64,000 bases of DNA from Sepiola atlantica (GCA_963556195.1 OY744516.1:36450278-36514277); one strand, 5' to 3'; shown: positions 32,101 through 42,054, counted from the first letter of the stretch. Translations and numbers: made by a program. The notes: generated by a model from the letters alone, not told the origin.

Positions 32101-32426
32101 TGCATAAAAATTAATTAAAATTAACACAGGTGTTCATGTGTTTACTACCATATGCACGAAAATTTTATTAGCTTTCATTTGGTACCACTTTCAATGCTAT
32201 AGCATCAACCTCTGGAAAGCTACAATGAAAATAAGGACATAATATCCCAAATTTTGCAGCGTTTTTGAAAAACGTCAACAATAAAATTACATGGCTCTTG
32301 AGGCAGGCATAGCCAAGGTCTAAGATCACAATAACTAGTATATTTAGCTAATTTAGACCTTGGAGAATGTGAATAATAGCAGTTTCCATATGTTTGAAGA
32401 AAAAGGTCAATTTTGAAGAGGTCTAA
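29109..32426 (-). mobile_element. TIR DNA transposon, ~3.3 kb, apparently complete
   Basis: Terminal inverted repeats of about 340 bp (29109-29448) and 330 bp (32097-32426) start ttagacctcttcaaaattga and are highly similar. The main difference is a 10-bp indel near 29392. Between them lies one minus-strand gene of about 785 codons. The same TA/TATG minisatellite, in the same orientation, flanks both ends, so the element inserted into it. The target duplication is hidden by the repeat (TA or a short TA-rich word). Superfamily not assigned. Confidence 0.85.
29549..31906 (-). CDS. Transposase-like protein, probable RNase H-fold DDE enzyme with CxxH motif
   Basis: About 785 aa, uninterrupted. 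The frame is open three codons further 5', but the first ATG is at 31904-31906. N-terminal 230 residues: Lys/Glu-rich. Catalytic candidates in order: LHWDGKLLRDV (first Asp), VFDTTASNSG (second Asp) followed 25 residues later by CRHH, and near the C-terminus VTNDVAERGVKLMSDF (Glu). A D-D-E triad with a C-x-x-H motif after the second Asp is the pattern of hAT, Kolobok, P and related RNase H-like transposases. The TIR length and sequence match none I can name. Role: excision and insertion of the surrounding element. A pyrimidine tract and AG at about 31957 on the minus strand may mark a 3' splice site for a 5' leader exon. No frameshift or stop suggests recent activity. Confidence 0.75.
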   Translation of the reverse strand: MASGRQLCCGKVVSDTSERDEPTEKRRKVTTPATRSFSDVYLIGQPSSSIRGSQLPTNRQVFQYFLHLRNDNPNSDNRSLAHNTVDVVLPFWNMARIKTLTRPNAVNRFMILHEKYRKIVKNKGRNNKPEEEKRANFLKDLDKLFDIGAKDVVEEIRSNRLLTKETKEEDVNFYLDQQTTRLAHMSGHDKVFEKKSREKSFREEREERMSSSVTAAAAEVGKISSDEDPENSQGSGTSEGSEYTETTPSCSSKPSTITLHFPHSVMTSEEICSTADRLSLSDNQTTAMASAVLKAGGADLDDFVISASTTRRNRINTRHNLCQSYMNNFKESPPDYCTLHWDGKLLRDVLGERYPVENFAVLVSGTPQYEEGKLLGVPFIESSTGIQQCNATLELIAWGLTDNIVGLVFDTTASNSGINKGAAKLIEEKLGKKVFYFACRHHISEVIIGSVWEAVFSKVKSPDNPMFSNVKEKWDKLVKDCPRVLGLVEQDLKQKKTSTIAVLSNFLEEASSRTDYREVAELCLILLGEKPPRGIHWAKPGAIHQARWMARNIYCMKMLMFSKELKYNTDTIFKLERMNKFLTLFYTSHWVTTTSAADAPIHDLQLMKNMLQYKQYDYELATSVLKKMNNHRWYLTQELVRFTLFSSHASMTKSAKEKLAVKLSETEKPESYRKGKPVFPVINAATVLTDLVRPESHFLFDALRVKSDWLTTPADTWEDNDSYRNAQKFVRSVKVTNDVAERGVKLMSDFATQITSDPEQRSCLLQVVEYHRKKFDSFKKATLNK

Positions 32427-32648
32427 TATATATATACATACATATATATGTATGTATCTGTATATATATATACATATATATGTATGTATGTATCTGTATA
32501 AAATTATATATACATATATATGTATGTATGTATCTGTATATATATATATACATATATATGTATGTATGTATCTGTATATATATATACATATATATGTATG
32601 TATGTATCTGTATATATATATATACATATATATGTATGTATGTATCTG

Positions 32649-32680
<32 letters not shown>

Positions 32681-32932
32681 TATGTATGTATGTATCTGTA
32701 TATATATATACATATATATGTATGTATGTATCTGTATATATATATACATATATATGTATGTATGTATCTGTATATATATATATATATATACATATATATG
32801 TATGTATGTATGTATCTGTATATATATACATATATATGTATGTATGTATCTGTATATATATATACATATATATGTATGTATGTATCTGTATATATATATA
32901 CATATATATGTACGTATGTATCTGTATATATC
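32427..32932. repeat. TA/TATG minisatellite, right half of the transposon target
   Basis: About 13 units of 34-40 bp with a recurring tatctg, continuing the array at 28612-29108. Followed by an 11-G run at 32948-32958 and a small GGGGG/CCCCC hairpin. Confidence 0.95.
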
Positions 32933-33063
32933 ATGGACAGCGGCACCGGGGGGGGGGGCCTCAAGCCCCCTTCACTTTTTGACTTGGGCCTCCCAACTTT
33001 ACGGTCATCAATAATTAAGTTGATATGCATGTGTTTAATTGTATCTAATTAGCTTATCTATCA

Positions 33064-33116
33064 ATTGATTGTTGGTCTTATATTGTCATCATTACAATAT
33101 AGGACCAACAATCAAT
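33064..33116. repeat. Short, nearly perfect hairpin
   Basis: 23-bp arms (attgattgttggtcttat… and its complement) with one mismatch around loop catcatt. It could fold as a pre-miRNA-sized RNA or be a minimal foldback element. Nothing else is seen in 32959-33407. Confidence 0.6.
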
Positions 33117-33407
33117 TTTATCTAAAATTTGGCGAAAACCAAGCGAAATGGGTGAGTTTTTGTTAAAGGTCTCTATTCTATAGGTATATTTACGGACTTT
33201 CATTTTCTTCTCCAAAAAATCGACACCCCGAAGCAAAATACGTGAAACTTGAATTAAACTGATTTTGGCATTTCTTTAGTTTAGCTGTGAATCACAATTT
33301 ATTTGCTTTCCTTTTTTGAAGACAGCGGCAGACAATCAACCGGAATAACAGAATTAGGAGTTTTTATACAAAATCTTCTTCTTTTCTTCTTCTTTTCTTT
33401 TTTTTGA

Positions 33408-33760
33408 TATATATAAAGTAGAGAGGATTTTTCCTCTGTACATATTTGCTTAATAGGAAAATAACCCCATCCATCACAGGCTACTAAACTCACCAATTCA
33501 TTACGCTTATTCACTCGAGCGTGTTATAGTAAATTTTCATTATTTTTCACCAACAAACACTAAATATTACATTCGGCCCACCATCTACGACTCTCTGCCA
33601 AACCAACTCCATATAGGTGGTAGCAAAAGCTTTTCTCCCTAACAATTCTGTACTATCACTCCACTCATCGACACCGGGAACTAATAATCACAGTTTAATT
33701 TTCACAAAAGACTCCGTTCTTATTTATTATTTGCCTGGTATTAATTTACTACATAATATA
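33408..33760 (+). repeat. 5' part of the composite SINE (full copy at 45655-46273)
   Basis: About 345 bp matches the reverse complement of 45920-46273, starting aagtagagaggatttttcc and ending near cctggtattaattta. The tRNA-like and 3'-tail parts present in the other copy are missing here. Confidence 0.65.
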
Positions 33761-33819
33761 AAGCAATACGCAAATACTTAATGATCGCTCGCGTTCACTC
33801 CGATGATTTTCCGCGAATA

Positions 33820-34260
33820 TCAGATTACGTTATTTCTATTTCTACCTATGACTTCTATATTTATATTCATTCCGGGATTAATTTGATGGTAGCTCGGGAT
33901 TATCATAATCCATGGTTTAGTTTTCTCATCGACGAAGGCAATTCTGAGATGAAGCATTATCTCGATGCCCAAGGTTTTCAATGCTTCCACATGCACACAT
34001 TTGTTTGTGACAGACTGGGTGATAGACAGGATGATGTTGGTGTTACTCATGAACGTTTCAAAATGTTTGCGATCGACGCTGTTACGGATGAGAGAACATC
34101 CGTAAAAGCGATTTTGAGGGCTGAAAAATCTGTTGCAAAGCGGACTATTATTTGTATTTTCTCCACTCGCACATGGTGGATCCATTAACATACCAGTGAT
34201 TTTTCGGATTGCATCGATACATTCTTTTATCGCATTGTTGAGGATCCGCATAATATCCAA
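33820..34260 (-). CDS. Unrecognised open frame, 146 codons
   Basis: Less AT-biased than its surroundings and free of simple repeats. It encodes MDIMRILNNAIKECIDAIRK followed by a Cys/Asn-containing middle part and a C-terminus rich in Ile and Asn. An overlapping frame upstream (34148-34375) has several Cys (ADPQQCDKRMYRCN), which might mean a frameshifted older gene or retropseudogene. I do not recognise a domain. It could be chance. Confidence 0.2.
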   Translation of the reverse strand: MDIMRILNNAIKECIDAIRKITGMLMDPPCASGENTNNSPLCNRFFSPQNRFYGCSLIRNSVDRKHFETFMSNTNIILSITQSVTNKCVHVEALKTLGIEIMLHLRIAFVDEKTKPWIMIIPSYHQINPGMNINIEVIGRNRNNVI

Positions 34261-34529
34261 AGTTATTCATTCCATCCTCTCTCCAGTCCTTCTGTCCACT
34301 GAACAACGGATACAGTATCTTTTGAGCAAAGTCCAATGAACGCAATTTGAAGTGAAGGACAATGAAACAATGCAAGTCTGCCTTGTTAATACGCTTCCAA
34401 CGAGCTATTCCAATTCCAATACATACATTTATACTTTTATACTTTTTACTTTTGTACTTTTATATGCATCTTGTCAGTTAATACTTTTAACTTTATGTAT
34501 TCTCTATATTTGATAAACCAATTGATTCT

Positions 34530-35110
34530 TGAATTTTGTCATTTTTACTAGAAGTGACTTGCTGATATGTTTCAAATGAGCCATCAAGCAGTGTCAGAAA
34601 ATCATTTTATGTCTAGATTAAGTCCCAAAAGGTGTATTTGGCCCAAAATGACCAAATAAGGTAATTTGGGCCCAGGCCCCCCAAAATTGACATTTCTGTT
34701 TGTTCTTTTTTCACTAGAAACGACTTGCTAATATGCTTCCAACAAGACCTCAACCACTATCAGAAGATCATTTCATGTCTAAATTATGTCAAAAAAGGTA
34801 TTTTTAGTCCAAAATGCCCTAATATGGTTGTTTGGGCCCAGACGCCAACAAATTGAATTTTTTTAAGGTTTCTTCATCTATCACCAAGAGTATTCCATTC
34901 CGCTTCTAACGAGCCATCAACCACTACTAGATGATCATTTAAAACCAAAATATGCCCCAAACACTGATTTTTCCCCAATATTCCCAAATAAGGTAATTTT
35001 AGACCAGACGCCAAAAAATTGAAATATTTTTAATTTTTCTTCTTCTATCACCAAGAGAATTCTATTCCGCTTCTAATGAGCTCTCAACCACTATCGGACG
35101 ATCCCTTTTA
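34530..35110. repeat. Diverged ~165-bp tandem repeat, four units
   Basis: Anchor words recur at 34581, 34746, 34911 and 35081 (ccatcaa, cctcaacc, ccatcaacc, ctctcaacc), each preceded by a cttgctaatatgcttc-like or attccgcttctaacgag-like block. Each is followed by a cccaaaat…taatttgggcccag-like block. An old satellite-type expansion. Confidence 0.6.
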
Positions 35111-35226
35111 GTCAAGATATTGAATTTATTCCCATATTTGGCATTCTGGGCGCAATGTGGGCCGCCCCCCTCCACCACCACCACTTTTTAGGAGTCCCCC
35201 ACACTTTTATAACTGTCCCACCGGCC

Positions 35227-35228
<2 letters not shown>

Positions 35229-35274
<46 letters not shown>
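35229..35274. repeat. (TA)n microsatellite
   Basis: About 46 bp of TA. Confidence 0.95.
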
Positions 35275-35276
<2 letters not shown>

Positions 35277-35511
35277 AAATCGCTCCAGACATGGCATGAA
35301 GCCACTTGATGTATGGAGCTAAAAAAATATTACTTCAAGGTCAAAAACAAGCCAACGATGAGTGTTAGTTAATAGATTCCAACCCAGAAAAGCAGCAATT
35401 CTTCTCTCTTTGTCAGAAAAATCGCTCATAGAATGTGAGGACTAAAGGACAAAATAAGGGAAGCGAAAGTTATAAGGATGCCGAAATATAAACCGAAAGT
35501 TTACTTTCTAC
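35275..35511 (-). mobile_element. LINE relic (same family as 47455-48180)
   Basis: The reverse complement matches 47800-48010, including gtcctttagtcctcacattc and the stretch around cgctccagaca. Truncated at 35511, where U2-like sequence begins. Confidence 0.6.
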
Positions 35512-35512
35512 T

Positions 35513-35547
35513 GCCTTTTGGCTAAGATCAAAGTGTAGTATCTGTTC
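35513..35547 (+). ncRNA. U2 snRNA 5' fragment (pseudogene or chimeric head)
   Basis: gccttttggctaagatca followed by aagtgtagtatctgttc reproduces roughly nucleotides 12-46 of U2 snRNA with a single inserted A. This includes the branch-point recognition segment GUAGUA. The match stops abruptly at both ends: a LINE relic to the left and a structured GC-rich element to the right. Confidence 0.85.
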
Positions 35548-35868
35548 CGATGGATACTGCACCCCATAGACTGGTATTGTCTTGGCCTTCGGGGCTTGGT
35601 TTACGCCGGTCTATGGGTCTGTCCTGTGCAGTTCTAGGAGGTAAACCCTCCCAGGCTTCGCCTCCCCTCTTTGGGGAGGAGTAAGTTTATTGCTTACTGC
35701 CTGAGGCGCCCCTACCGGGCAATGCCGACGAGGCTGCCCAGGCAATTTTTAAACTCTACTTTCCCGACCCGACCTTGGGTCACATCTTACTTGTGGGAGT
35801 AAGATAAAAACTGGCCTTGTGCCTAACTCCTGGAGAGGAGTAAATCAATACTCTCCTAATACATATAC

Positions 35869-35870
<2 letters not shown>
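35548..35870 (+). other. GC-rich structured element joined to the U2 fragment
   Basis: About 320 bp markedly richer in GC than the neighbourhood and full of hairpins: CCCATAGAC/GTCTATGGG (near 35563-35617), a CTCC/GGAG stem near 35660-35690, and gcttactgcc-type repeats. No ORF. It could be the 5' UTR of a U2-targeting LINE (Keno-type Tx1 elements use this site) or the body of a snRNA-headed SINE. It ends at (TA)n. Confidence 0.45.

Positions 35871-35873
<3 letters not shown>

Positions 35874-35927
<54 letters not shown>
35874..35927. repeat. (TA)n microsatellite
   Basis: About 54 bp of TA. The following 35928-36505 is AT-rich DNA with no recognisable gene. Confidence 0.95.
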
Positions 35928-35931
<4 letters not shown>

Positions 35932-36502
35932 CCAACAGACACGTGTTTTGTCTCTCTACTACTTAGTCACAGACCTGCTAGTAGCAGTGGAGAAATTGTA
36001 TCGCATTTAAATGTTGCAATTCATTTCTCTACATTCTTTATTTTTATTTTTGTTACTGCTATATTAATTTTCTGTACACATTCAGTGGATAATTAAAAGC
36101 TATAAAAAGTAATAAGATGATGAACTATTTGTGGTCGCACAAAAATTTAGACCTAGAATTCTCAGCGTTGACCACTCCCACCATCAGCCAACCCCACTGA
36201 CTACTGACTTACACATACTTAAGTGTTTATATAAGTATACAACACATGATATATTTTCTTTGGGGATTTCCCCCACTTTTTCTTTCATTTTTTTCCCCTT
36301 AACAAAAATATCCGCTTTTTTTTATGAATGCATGCGTTGTTTAAGCACATTACAACTTGTTTAGTTGACTTGAGCGCCAGGACTGGTCGAGTTCGACGAG
36401 AATCGTTACTTGTGCGTGCGTACACGCGCGTGTTTTCTTGTTGTTTTTGCTTGTACAAACATTTTGTTAACAGGATAAACAAGACTAAACAGGCTAGGAC
36501 AG

Positions 36503-36505
<3 letters not shown>

Positions 36506-36592
<87 letters not shown>
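36506..36592. repeat. (TA)n microsatellite
   Basis: About 87 bp of TA, one of the longest here. Confidence 0.95.
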
Positions 36593-36595
<3 letters not shown>

Positions 36596-36859
36596 AAGCC
36601 AGAAAACAAGCCTCTCAATATCGGAACAGAACCGAATTAAGACAGAAGATCTTGAAGAAATAAAAGGCTCACTATCCTATAGGATAGAGCTATATACGCA
36701 CCGTCAGGTGTAGAAATACTGTTTATTCTTCCAGTATTGATGCCACACGGATACACTTCTGATGATCGGCCATACCGTGAAACTGTAGTAAAATGCTAAA
36801 GCTAAGTATATTTTAACACACACACGCACACACACACACTAAGGACATTAATGAAAGTG

Positions 36860-36955
36860 ATTCAGTAGCCTGGCAGAATTCGAACCCGGCCCATCGAGTG
36901 TACAGTTCGCGTCTGGAACCACTACCACACGACGCGCCACTTCCACTTAGCCGTA
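36860..36955 (-). mobile_element. tRNA-derived SINE head (no hammerhead)
   Basis: Minus strand: an A-box region GTGGCGCGTCGTGTGGTAG and, about 45 nt on, the B box GGTTCGAATTC. No hammerhead core follows. A short (CA)n lies at 36822-36838. Not a functional tRNA: the stems do not form. Confidence 0.5.
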
Positions 36956-37110
36956 TACGCATATATCAATGTTTCCACAAAAATTGCGAGGCGTCGCACT
37001 TCAAAGAGACCGCAGGAGAAAACCCTAAAACAACCCAAAAGGTAAACATGAATGCATTTTCAAATTGACTTCTTTCAATCGTATTATTATAACGATCGTT
37101 GACGTACGGT

Positions 37111-37197
37111 CGTTCTTCTTCTTCTTCTTCTTCTTCTTCTTCTTCTTCTTCTTCTTCTTCTTCTTCTTCTTCATGATGATGATAATGATAATGATAA

Positions 37198-37236
<39 letters not shown>
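37111..37236. repeat. (TTC)n and (AAT)n microsatellites
   Basis: About 60 bp of TTC, a short ATG/ATA stretch, then about 40 bp of AAT. AT-rich DNA without features continues to about 37730. Confidence 0.95.
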
Positions 37237-37237
<1 letters not shown>

Positions 37238-37729
37238 GAATAAAATAAATAAATAAATTAAAAAAAACTTTTTTTAAATAAAAAAAATAAATAAATAGCA
37301 TTAAAACAGTAATTTATCCCATGTGTAATCTACACACAAACGCGGAAAAAGCAAGTTCATCGGGAAAAGATGGTCGATGTATAAATAAATAAAGAAAGGA
37401 AATAACTCCATTTGTTTACCATATTTTAATTTTTCTCAATTTCTTAAAGTGTAACCTTTTTCTGGTAAGTTGCAATATAATAAAAAGTTGCAGGTAATAA
37501 AAAATAAAGAAATATTATCGTTATACTAAAACGGTTCGCTCCCAAAATGGCTGCCAAATTATTAATTTGTTGTCTGATTTTTGCGGATTTATTTACTTTA
37601 TTTTGCAAATAATGGTTTGTTTTCTGATTATTGAGGATTAAATTATATTTTTGTGGATTATTTTGTAAATAATGAATTGTTTTGCGATTTTAGCAGATTA
37701 AAAAAAAATTATTTTGCAAATATCCCGAA

Positions 37730-38160
37730 TTATAATGAAAGATTAGCGTTTTTAAGCAACTTTAAAAAGCCATCCCTTAATCCTACCACTAACCCTAATA
37801 CCAAGTGGCAACTACTTTTTTCCTTCTCGGTTCGTCTTTTTTTACTGCCACAGAGACGTAAGATAAGGTACCAAAAGTTAAAAGGGCATCGTAAAAGAGG
37901 TGTTGTGCGGCGAGATGTTTGTTTATAGTACATTTAAATTTCTGCATGTCGGTACAGTCTGGGAAACAGGGAGCAGGGAGGGAGTTCCAAAGGCTGGCAG
38001 CTCGAGGAAAAAAGCTATTAAAGTAGAAAGCTCTCCGGCATCTTGGGAACTCCACAGTAAATGGATGGGATTTAACTGATTGTCGAGTTAGTCTTGAAGG
38101 ATTTTTATGGGGGGCTTTCCACCCGGACTTAGAGTTAGTGGTAAGTTTAAGGGAAGGTAT
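37730..38160 (-). pseudogene. LINE RT C-terminal fragment (CR1/Jockey/L2 type)
   Basis: Minus strand. The translated frame reads RLTRQSVKSHPFTVEFPRCR, then FFPRAASLWNSLPAPCFP and MQKFKCTINKHLAAQ. This is the characteristic C-terminal tail of many metazoan LINE ORF2 proteins. It is 5'-truncated near 38160 and the stop follows WY at about 37796. The same family is represented at 35275 and 47455. The flanking 38161-38661 is AT-rich with nothing assignable. Confidence 0.6.
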
Positions 38161-38660
38161 GTTTTGTTTTGTAAAAAAAATAATAAAATAAAACAGTGCT
38201 TATTAAAAATGAAATCAAAATATATTACAAATTAAACATCATAGCGTGTGAACAACTTGAAAAGGGGAAAGAAAAACACAATTATTTTAAAACTGATCTA
38301 GTTTCGTATATAAATTTAGCGTAACATAATCATCATTTCTGGGTTATTTTAACTTTTTAGGGATGTTCATTAAATTATTTTACCATTAACTCTAAGTTCG
38401 ACTGACAAGGTCATGCATAATCACTTAATAAACTAGACATCCCTCAAGATAGATGTATAGAATTTTGGTTAACTGCTCTAAAACGCTAGAATGTCTCAGA
38501 AATGAGAGCTCATTTTACGTTGAATTTATGTATGAAACTGGTCCCCACTCTAAATTCTAAAATATTTTTTTAGTGTTCACAAAAAAAGTAGACTCTCATT
38601 TTTATGGGGGGGGGGGTGATTTAGCTGTGGGTGTTAATCTACATTAATAGAACAACAATA

Positions 38661-38661
<1 letters not shown>

Positions 38662-38737
<76 letters not shown>
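38662..38737. repeat. (ATT)n microsatellite
   Basis: About 75 bp of ATT. Confidence 0.95.
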
Positions 38738-39478
38738 TGTACTCACTAGGAGTTCTCACACAGATCATCGTCAGTGATTGCTCACCGACAACAACCAGTG
38801 GTATTTCCTGGAGTCTGAGTGACAACAAGTCTCCCCAGACTTCCAGTGTTCTTCACCTCTTTTCGATAACGATGCGGTATCGCAACAGTCTCTTACCATT
38901 GATTTCTCGCCGGTAAGGACAATTGGTCTTCTCTGGGATTTGGGTGGCAACAAGCCTCCCCAAGATCTCAGCACTCTCTGTACTTTTCCAGTGGAGGTCT
39001 GGTTTGTGCTGTCCCTCCTCGGTCTTCTCATCCTCCTCGACCCTCTACAAATATGTTGTCTGGTGTCAGCCTAGGCCGGCACCAGTTTAAAAAAAAAGAT
39101 AAATGAATAAAATAATATTTCTTAAAAAAAAAAATTTTTTTTTTTTTTTAAATTTTAAAATTTTTCCCCTTCAATTCATTTTTTTCCTTTCCTTTTCTCT
39201 TCCCTTATGGTAAAAAAAAGAATTTTTTAAATTCTTTTTAATTTTTGGGGGATGGGTGGGTGAGGGAGAGGGAGGAGCTTATAGTGTTTCTTGTAATTTC
39301 TGTTTCTTGGTTCATTTTTGTGTAGTGATAGCTGAGGCCGGTGTAATTTATTGGGGGGGGGTGAAATGCTGTTTCTTGAAGTTTCTGTTCCTTGGCTCTT
39401 GTTGTAGTGTTCTTCGTGTGGTCTTGTTTTCTCCGTTGTAAATTCCTTGTGACTGTTTAGCCTTTGTAGCTTATGTGT

Positions 39479-39690
39479 GTTAGTTTCTGCATTCGAGTAT
39501 TTTCCTTAAGATTGCAGCTGTTTTGATCATTGCCGTCCTTTGTATGGTTTCGATAGTCCCTTTGATTCCAATTTCTCCAAATCTTTTCTCCATGTTTTTT
39601 GGGATTGTTCCTAGTGCTCCTACGATTATTGGTATTATACTAACTTTTGTCGGAATGTTCGTGTCGTTAACGAAAAACCGCTCTAAACGA
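39479..39690 (-). pseudogene. LINE C-terminal fragment, distal piece
   Basis: Minus strand: VSIIPIIVGALGTIPKNMEK, then IKTAAILRKILECRN and stop. This is the usual last ~60 residues of the LINE family whose preceding part is at 41367-42052. An insertion of about 1.7 kb separates the two pieces. The 38738-39478 stretch beyond the stop is T-rich and could be the element's 3' UTR. Confidence 0.6.
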
Positions 39691-39699
39691 TGGTTATGT

Positions 39700-41385
39700 T
39701 ATCTAGGACAATTATCATAAAAAAATTATAACAAGAGATAAGGAAAGCAGTAATACAAGATGTTCGTAAAAGTTAAAATATAGTTTTATTTACAAAAAAA
39801 AGATAGCCTGGACTGCTTTTTTTTTCCAAAGCTGGAATAAATAAATTATTCCTGGATAACATGCAAAAAAAATAAGAATCAAAAAAATACAACATCAGTA
39901 TCTCTGAACATTAAGGTTAGATACAACAAAAATTGCTACAATCAAAGTTAAGGAATAAATCCTTTTAAAACATGAACTTACTATAAAGTCCGTATTCTTA
40001 CAAATCAATCAAAAGTCTCTTTTTTTTCTTTACACCAAAGTTTACAATCCAAAGAAATAAAATTAACAAATCGTGTCGAAGTCCAACATAATTTCCACGA
40101 TAAAATTAACTCTTTTTTGTTTTATCAAACGTCTGTCAGAAAGTTCTTTTTCTTCTTCTTTTTTCAATATTTTCTTATAGCAAATCCGACGCAATATGTA
40201 TGGCACAAGAACAGTACACATTTCAAATAAACACAATACTCACTATTTTCCATCGTTCGTCTTGAATGGCGATCACGCGCGTATGTGACTGATTCAACTG
40301 GCACAGTTGAATATCTCAAATCGATCTGTGTGCAAAGACGATCAATCTCTATGATTCTTAATCTCCGATTAGAATCTTCTCGACAGCAAAGTATTTCACT
40401 TCTCGGGAGCTAAGCTCTTCAACATAGGCAATTTCGTTCCCGGAGCTATCTCGTTCAACTTCTTCATTCCAAGTCTTGAACGGCAATCACGCGCGAAAGT
40501 AAGGATAACTGGCACAGTTACATCTCTCGAATCGATCTGTGTTGCAAAGTATTTCAGTTCTCGGGAGCTAAGCTCTTCAACATAGGCAATTTCTTGCATG
40601 GAGTTCTTCTCGTCTCGATCGCATACTCCATCTTCTTATTTCAAGTATCTGGCTTGAAACAACTTCTCAAGGATATATTCTTGACCGAGGGGAAAATATT
40701 TCATAAACAACAAGTAATTCAGCCAAGAGATATCATATCTCTTAAATTTCCTCAAGCAGAAATTCTCTACAAATTTAACGTCCCCTCGTTCAAATCGATC
40801 TGTGTGCAAAGACGATCAATCTCTATGATTCTTAATCTCTGATTAGAATCTTCTCGACAGCAAAGTATTTCACTTCTCGGGAGCCAATCTCTTCAACATA
40901 GGCAATTTCGTTCCCGGAGCTATCTCGTTCAACTTCATCTCCTTATTTCAAGTATCTGGCTTGAAACAACTTCCCAAGGATATATTCTTGACCGAGGGGA
41001 AATATTACATAAACAACATGTAATTCATCCAAGAGATATCATATCTCTTAAATTTCCTCAAGCAGAAATTCTTTACAAATTTAACGTCCCCTCGTGGACG
41101 GAGAAACAGTTTTAACATGTGTCGACTTCAACGACTAACTTTGTTCTTGAATTTAACGTCCCCACGTGGACGGAGAAACAGTTTTAACATGTGTCCTCTT
41201 CAACGACTCACTCTGTTCTGATTAAATTTCGCGCCGATATATCCAGACACGACAAAATGCATCATTGCTAAAAATAGAAATCACGTGACACAACATGGCC
41301 TTCACCGCATAACACCTACGCAATATCCATATGACCTTCGACCTGCACGTAGGCCCCCCTGACCCTTCAACAAAGGGAAGTAACC
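39700..41385 (-). mobile_element. Insertion splitting a LINE: candidate solo LTR with internal repeats
   Basis: Sits between two parts of one LINE coding region. Read on the minus strand it starts near TGTTGAAGGGTCAGGGG and ends near ctagataaca, with AATAAA about 90 bp before the end, as in an LTR. The interior has nested direct repeats: a ~475-bp spaced pair (aaatcgatctgtgtgcaaag at 40318 and 40793), a ~308-bp spaced pair (ttatttcaagtatctggctt) and a ~70-bp tandem pair at 41086/41156. Similar words gaaaaaccgctcta and gaaaaacgtcta flank it. Classification uncertain. Confidence 0.35.
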
Positions 41386-42050
41386 GTTGACTTACTTAGA
41401 AAAACGTCTAGAAATTTCCACACTTTCTTCATGCTCCATATTCCTTTCAGTTCTCTGGCTAGTTCTGTGTATTTACTTCGTTTTTCCGTGTCTTTGATCT
41501 TCACTCTGTGGCCTGCTGGAACGGCGAAGTCTACGATTTTACAAGATTTTTCCTTTTTGTCTATTATAATAACATCAGGTTTCCTTGCTTGTATGAGTTT
41601 ATCTGTTTGTATATCCATATCCCAGAGGATTTTGTGTTTTTCGTTTTCCAGTACTGTTTCTGGTGTATGTTTGTACCATTTGTCTGCATATTCGAAATTC
41701 AATTGTTTGCACAGTTCCCTGTGTATTACTTTCCCAACACAATCATGTCTGTTTTTGTATTCTTTTTGAGCAAGTTTGCTACATTCACTTATTATATGAT
41801 TTACTGTTTCGTCTCTTTGTCCACACAGTCTGCATTTATTGTTTTCCTGGATTTTATCTATTTTAGCTTTAATGTAGTTTGTCCTAATCGCATTGTTCTG
41901 TGCAGCCATCAGTAAAGATTCCGTTTCTCTGTTCAAGTTTCCTTTTCTTAGCCATGTCCAGCTATTTACGTTGGTTTCTTCTCTTGTGAGTCTTATGAAG
42001 CGTCCATGTAGTTGTTTTTCTTCCCATTTTTCTTTTCTTGTCTGTTTGTG

Positions 42051-42052
<2 letters not shown>
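41367..42052 (-). pseudogene. LINE C-terminal region: CCHC plus restriction-like endonuclease-type motif
   Basis: Minus strand, open from about 42052 to 41367. Order: KWEEKQLHGRF and SWTWLRKGNLNRETE; a zinc knuckle CRLCGQRDETVNHII followed by Cys; YKNRHD; KILWDMDIQTD; then KPDVIIIDKK followed by IVDFAVPAG and KYTEL. A CCHC followed by RHD and PD…D…K resembles the C-terminal endonuclease arrangement of R2/R4/NeSL-type LINEs; the exact clade is uncertain. It is cut at the 5' side by an (ATT)n tract and at the 3' side by the insertion at 39700-41385. No RT domain remains. Confidence 0.65.

Positions 42053-42054
<2 letters not shown>

Noticed and set aside
28673..32932. Possible CRISPR-like array of regularly spaced tatctg words
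   Set aside because: Spacers are themselves TA/TATG simple repeat with no unique sequence, and the context is a eukaryotic genome.
36860..36955. Genuine tRNA gene
   Set aside because: A and B boxes are present but acceptor, D and anticodon stems do not form. It is a SINE head. The same applies to the boxes at 22522, 28181, 45830 and 53976.
38771..39031. 86-codon minus-strand frame (MRRPRRDSTNQTSTGK…)
   Set aside because: Contains imperfect internal repeats and lies downstream of a LINE stop in what is probably its 3' UTR. No recognised domain.
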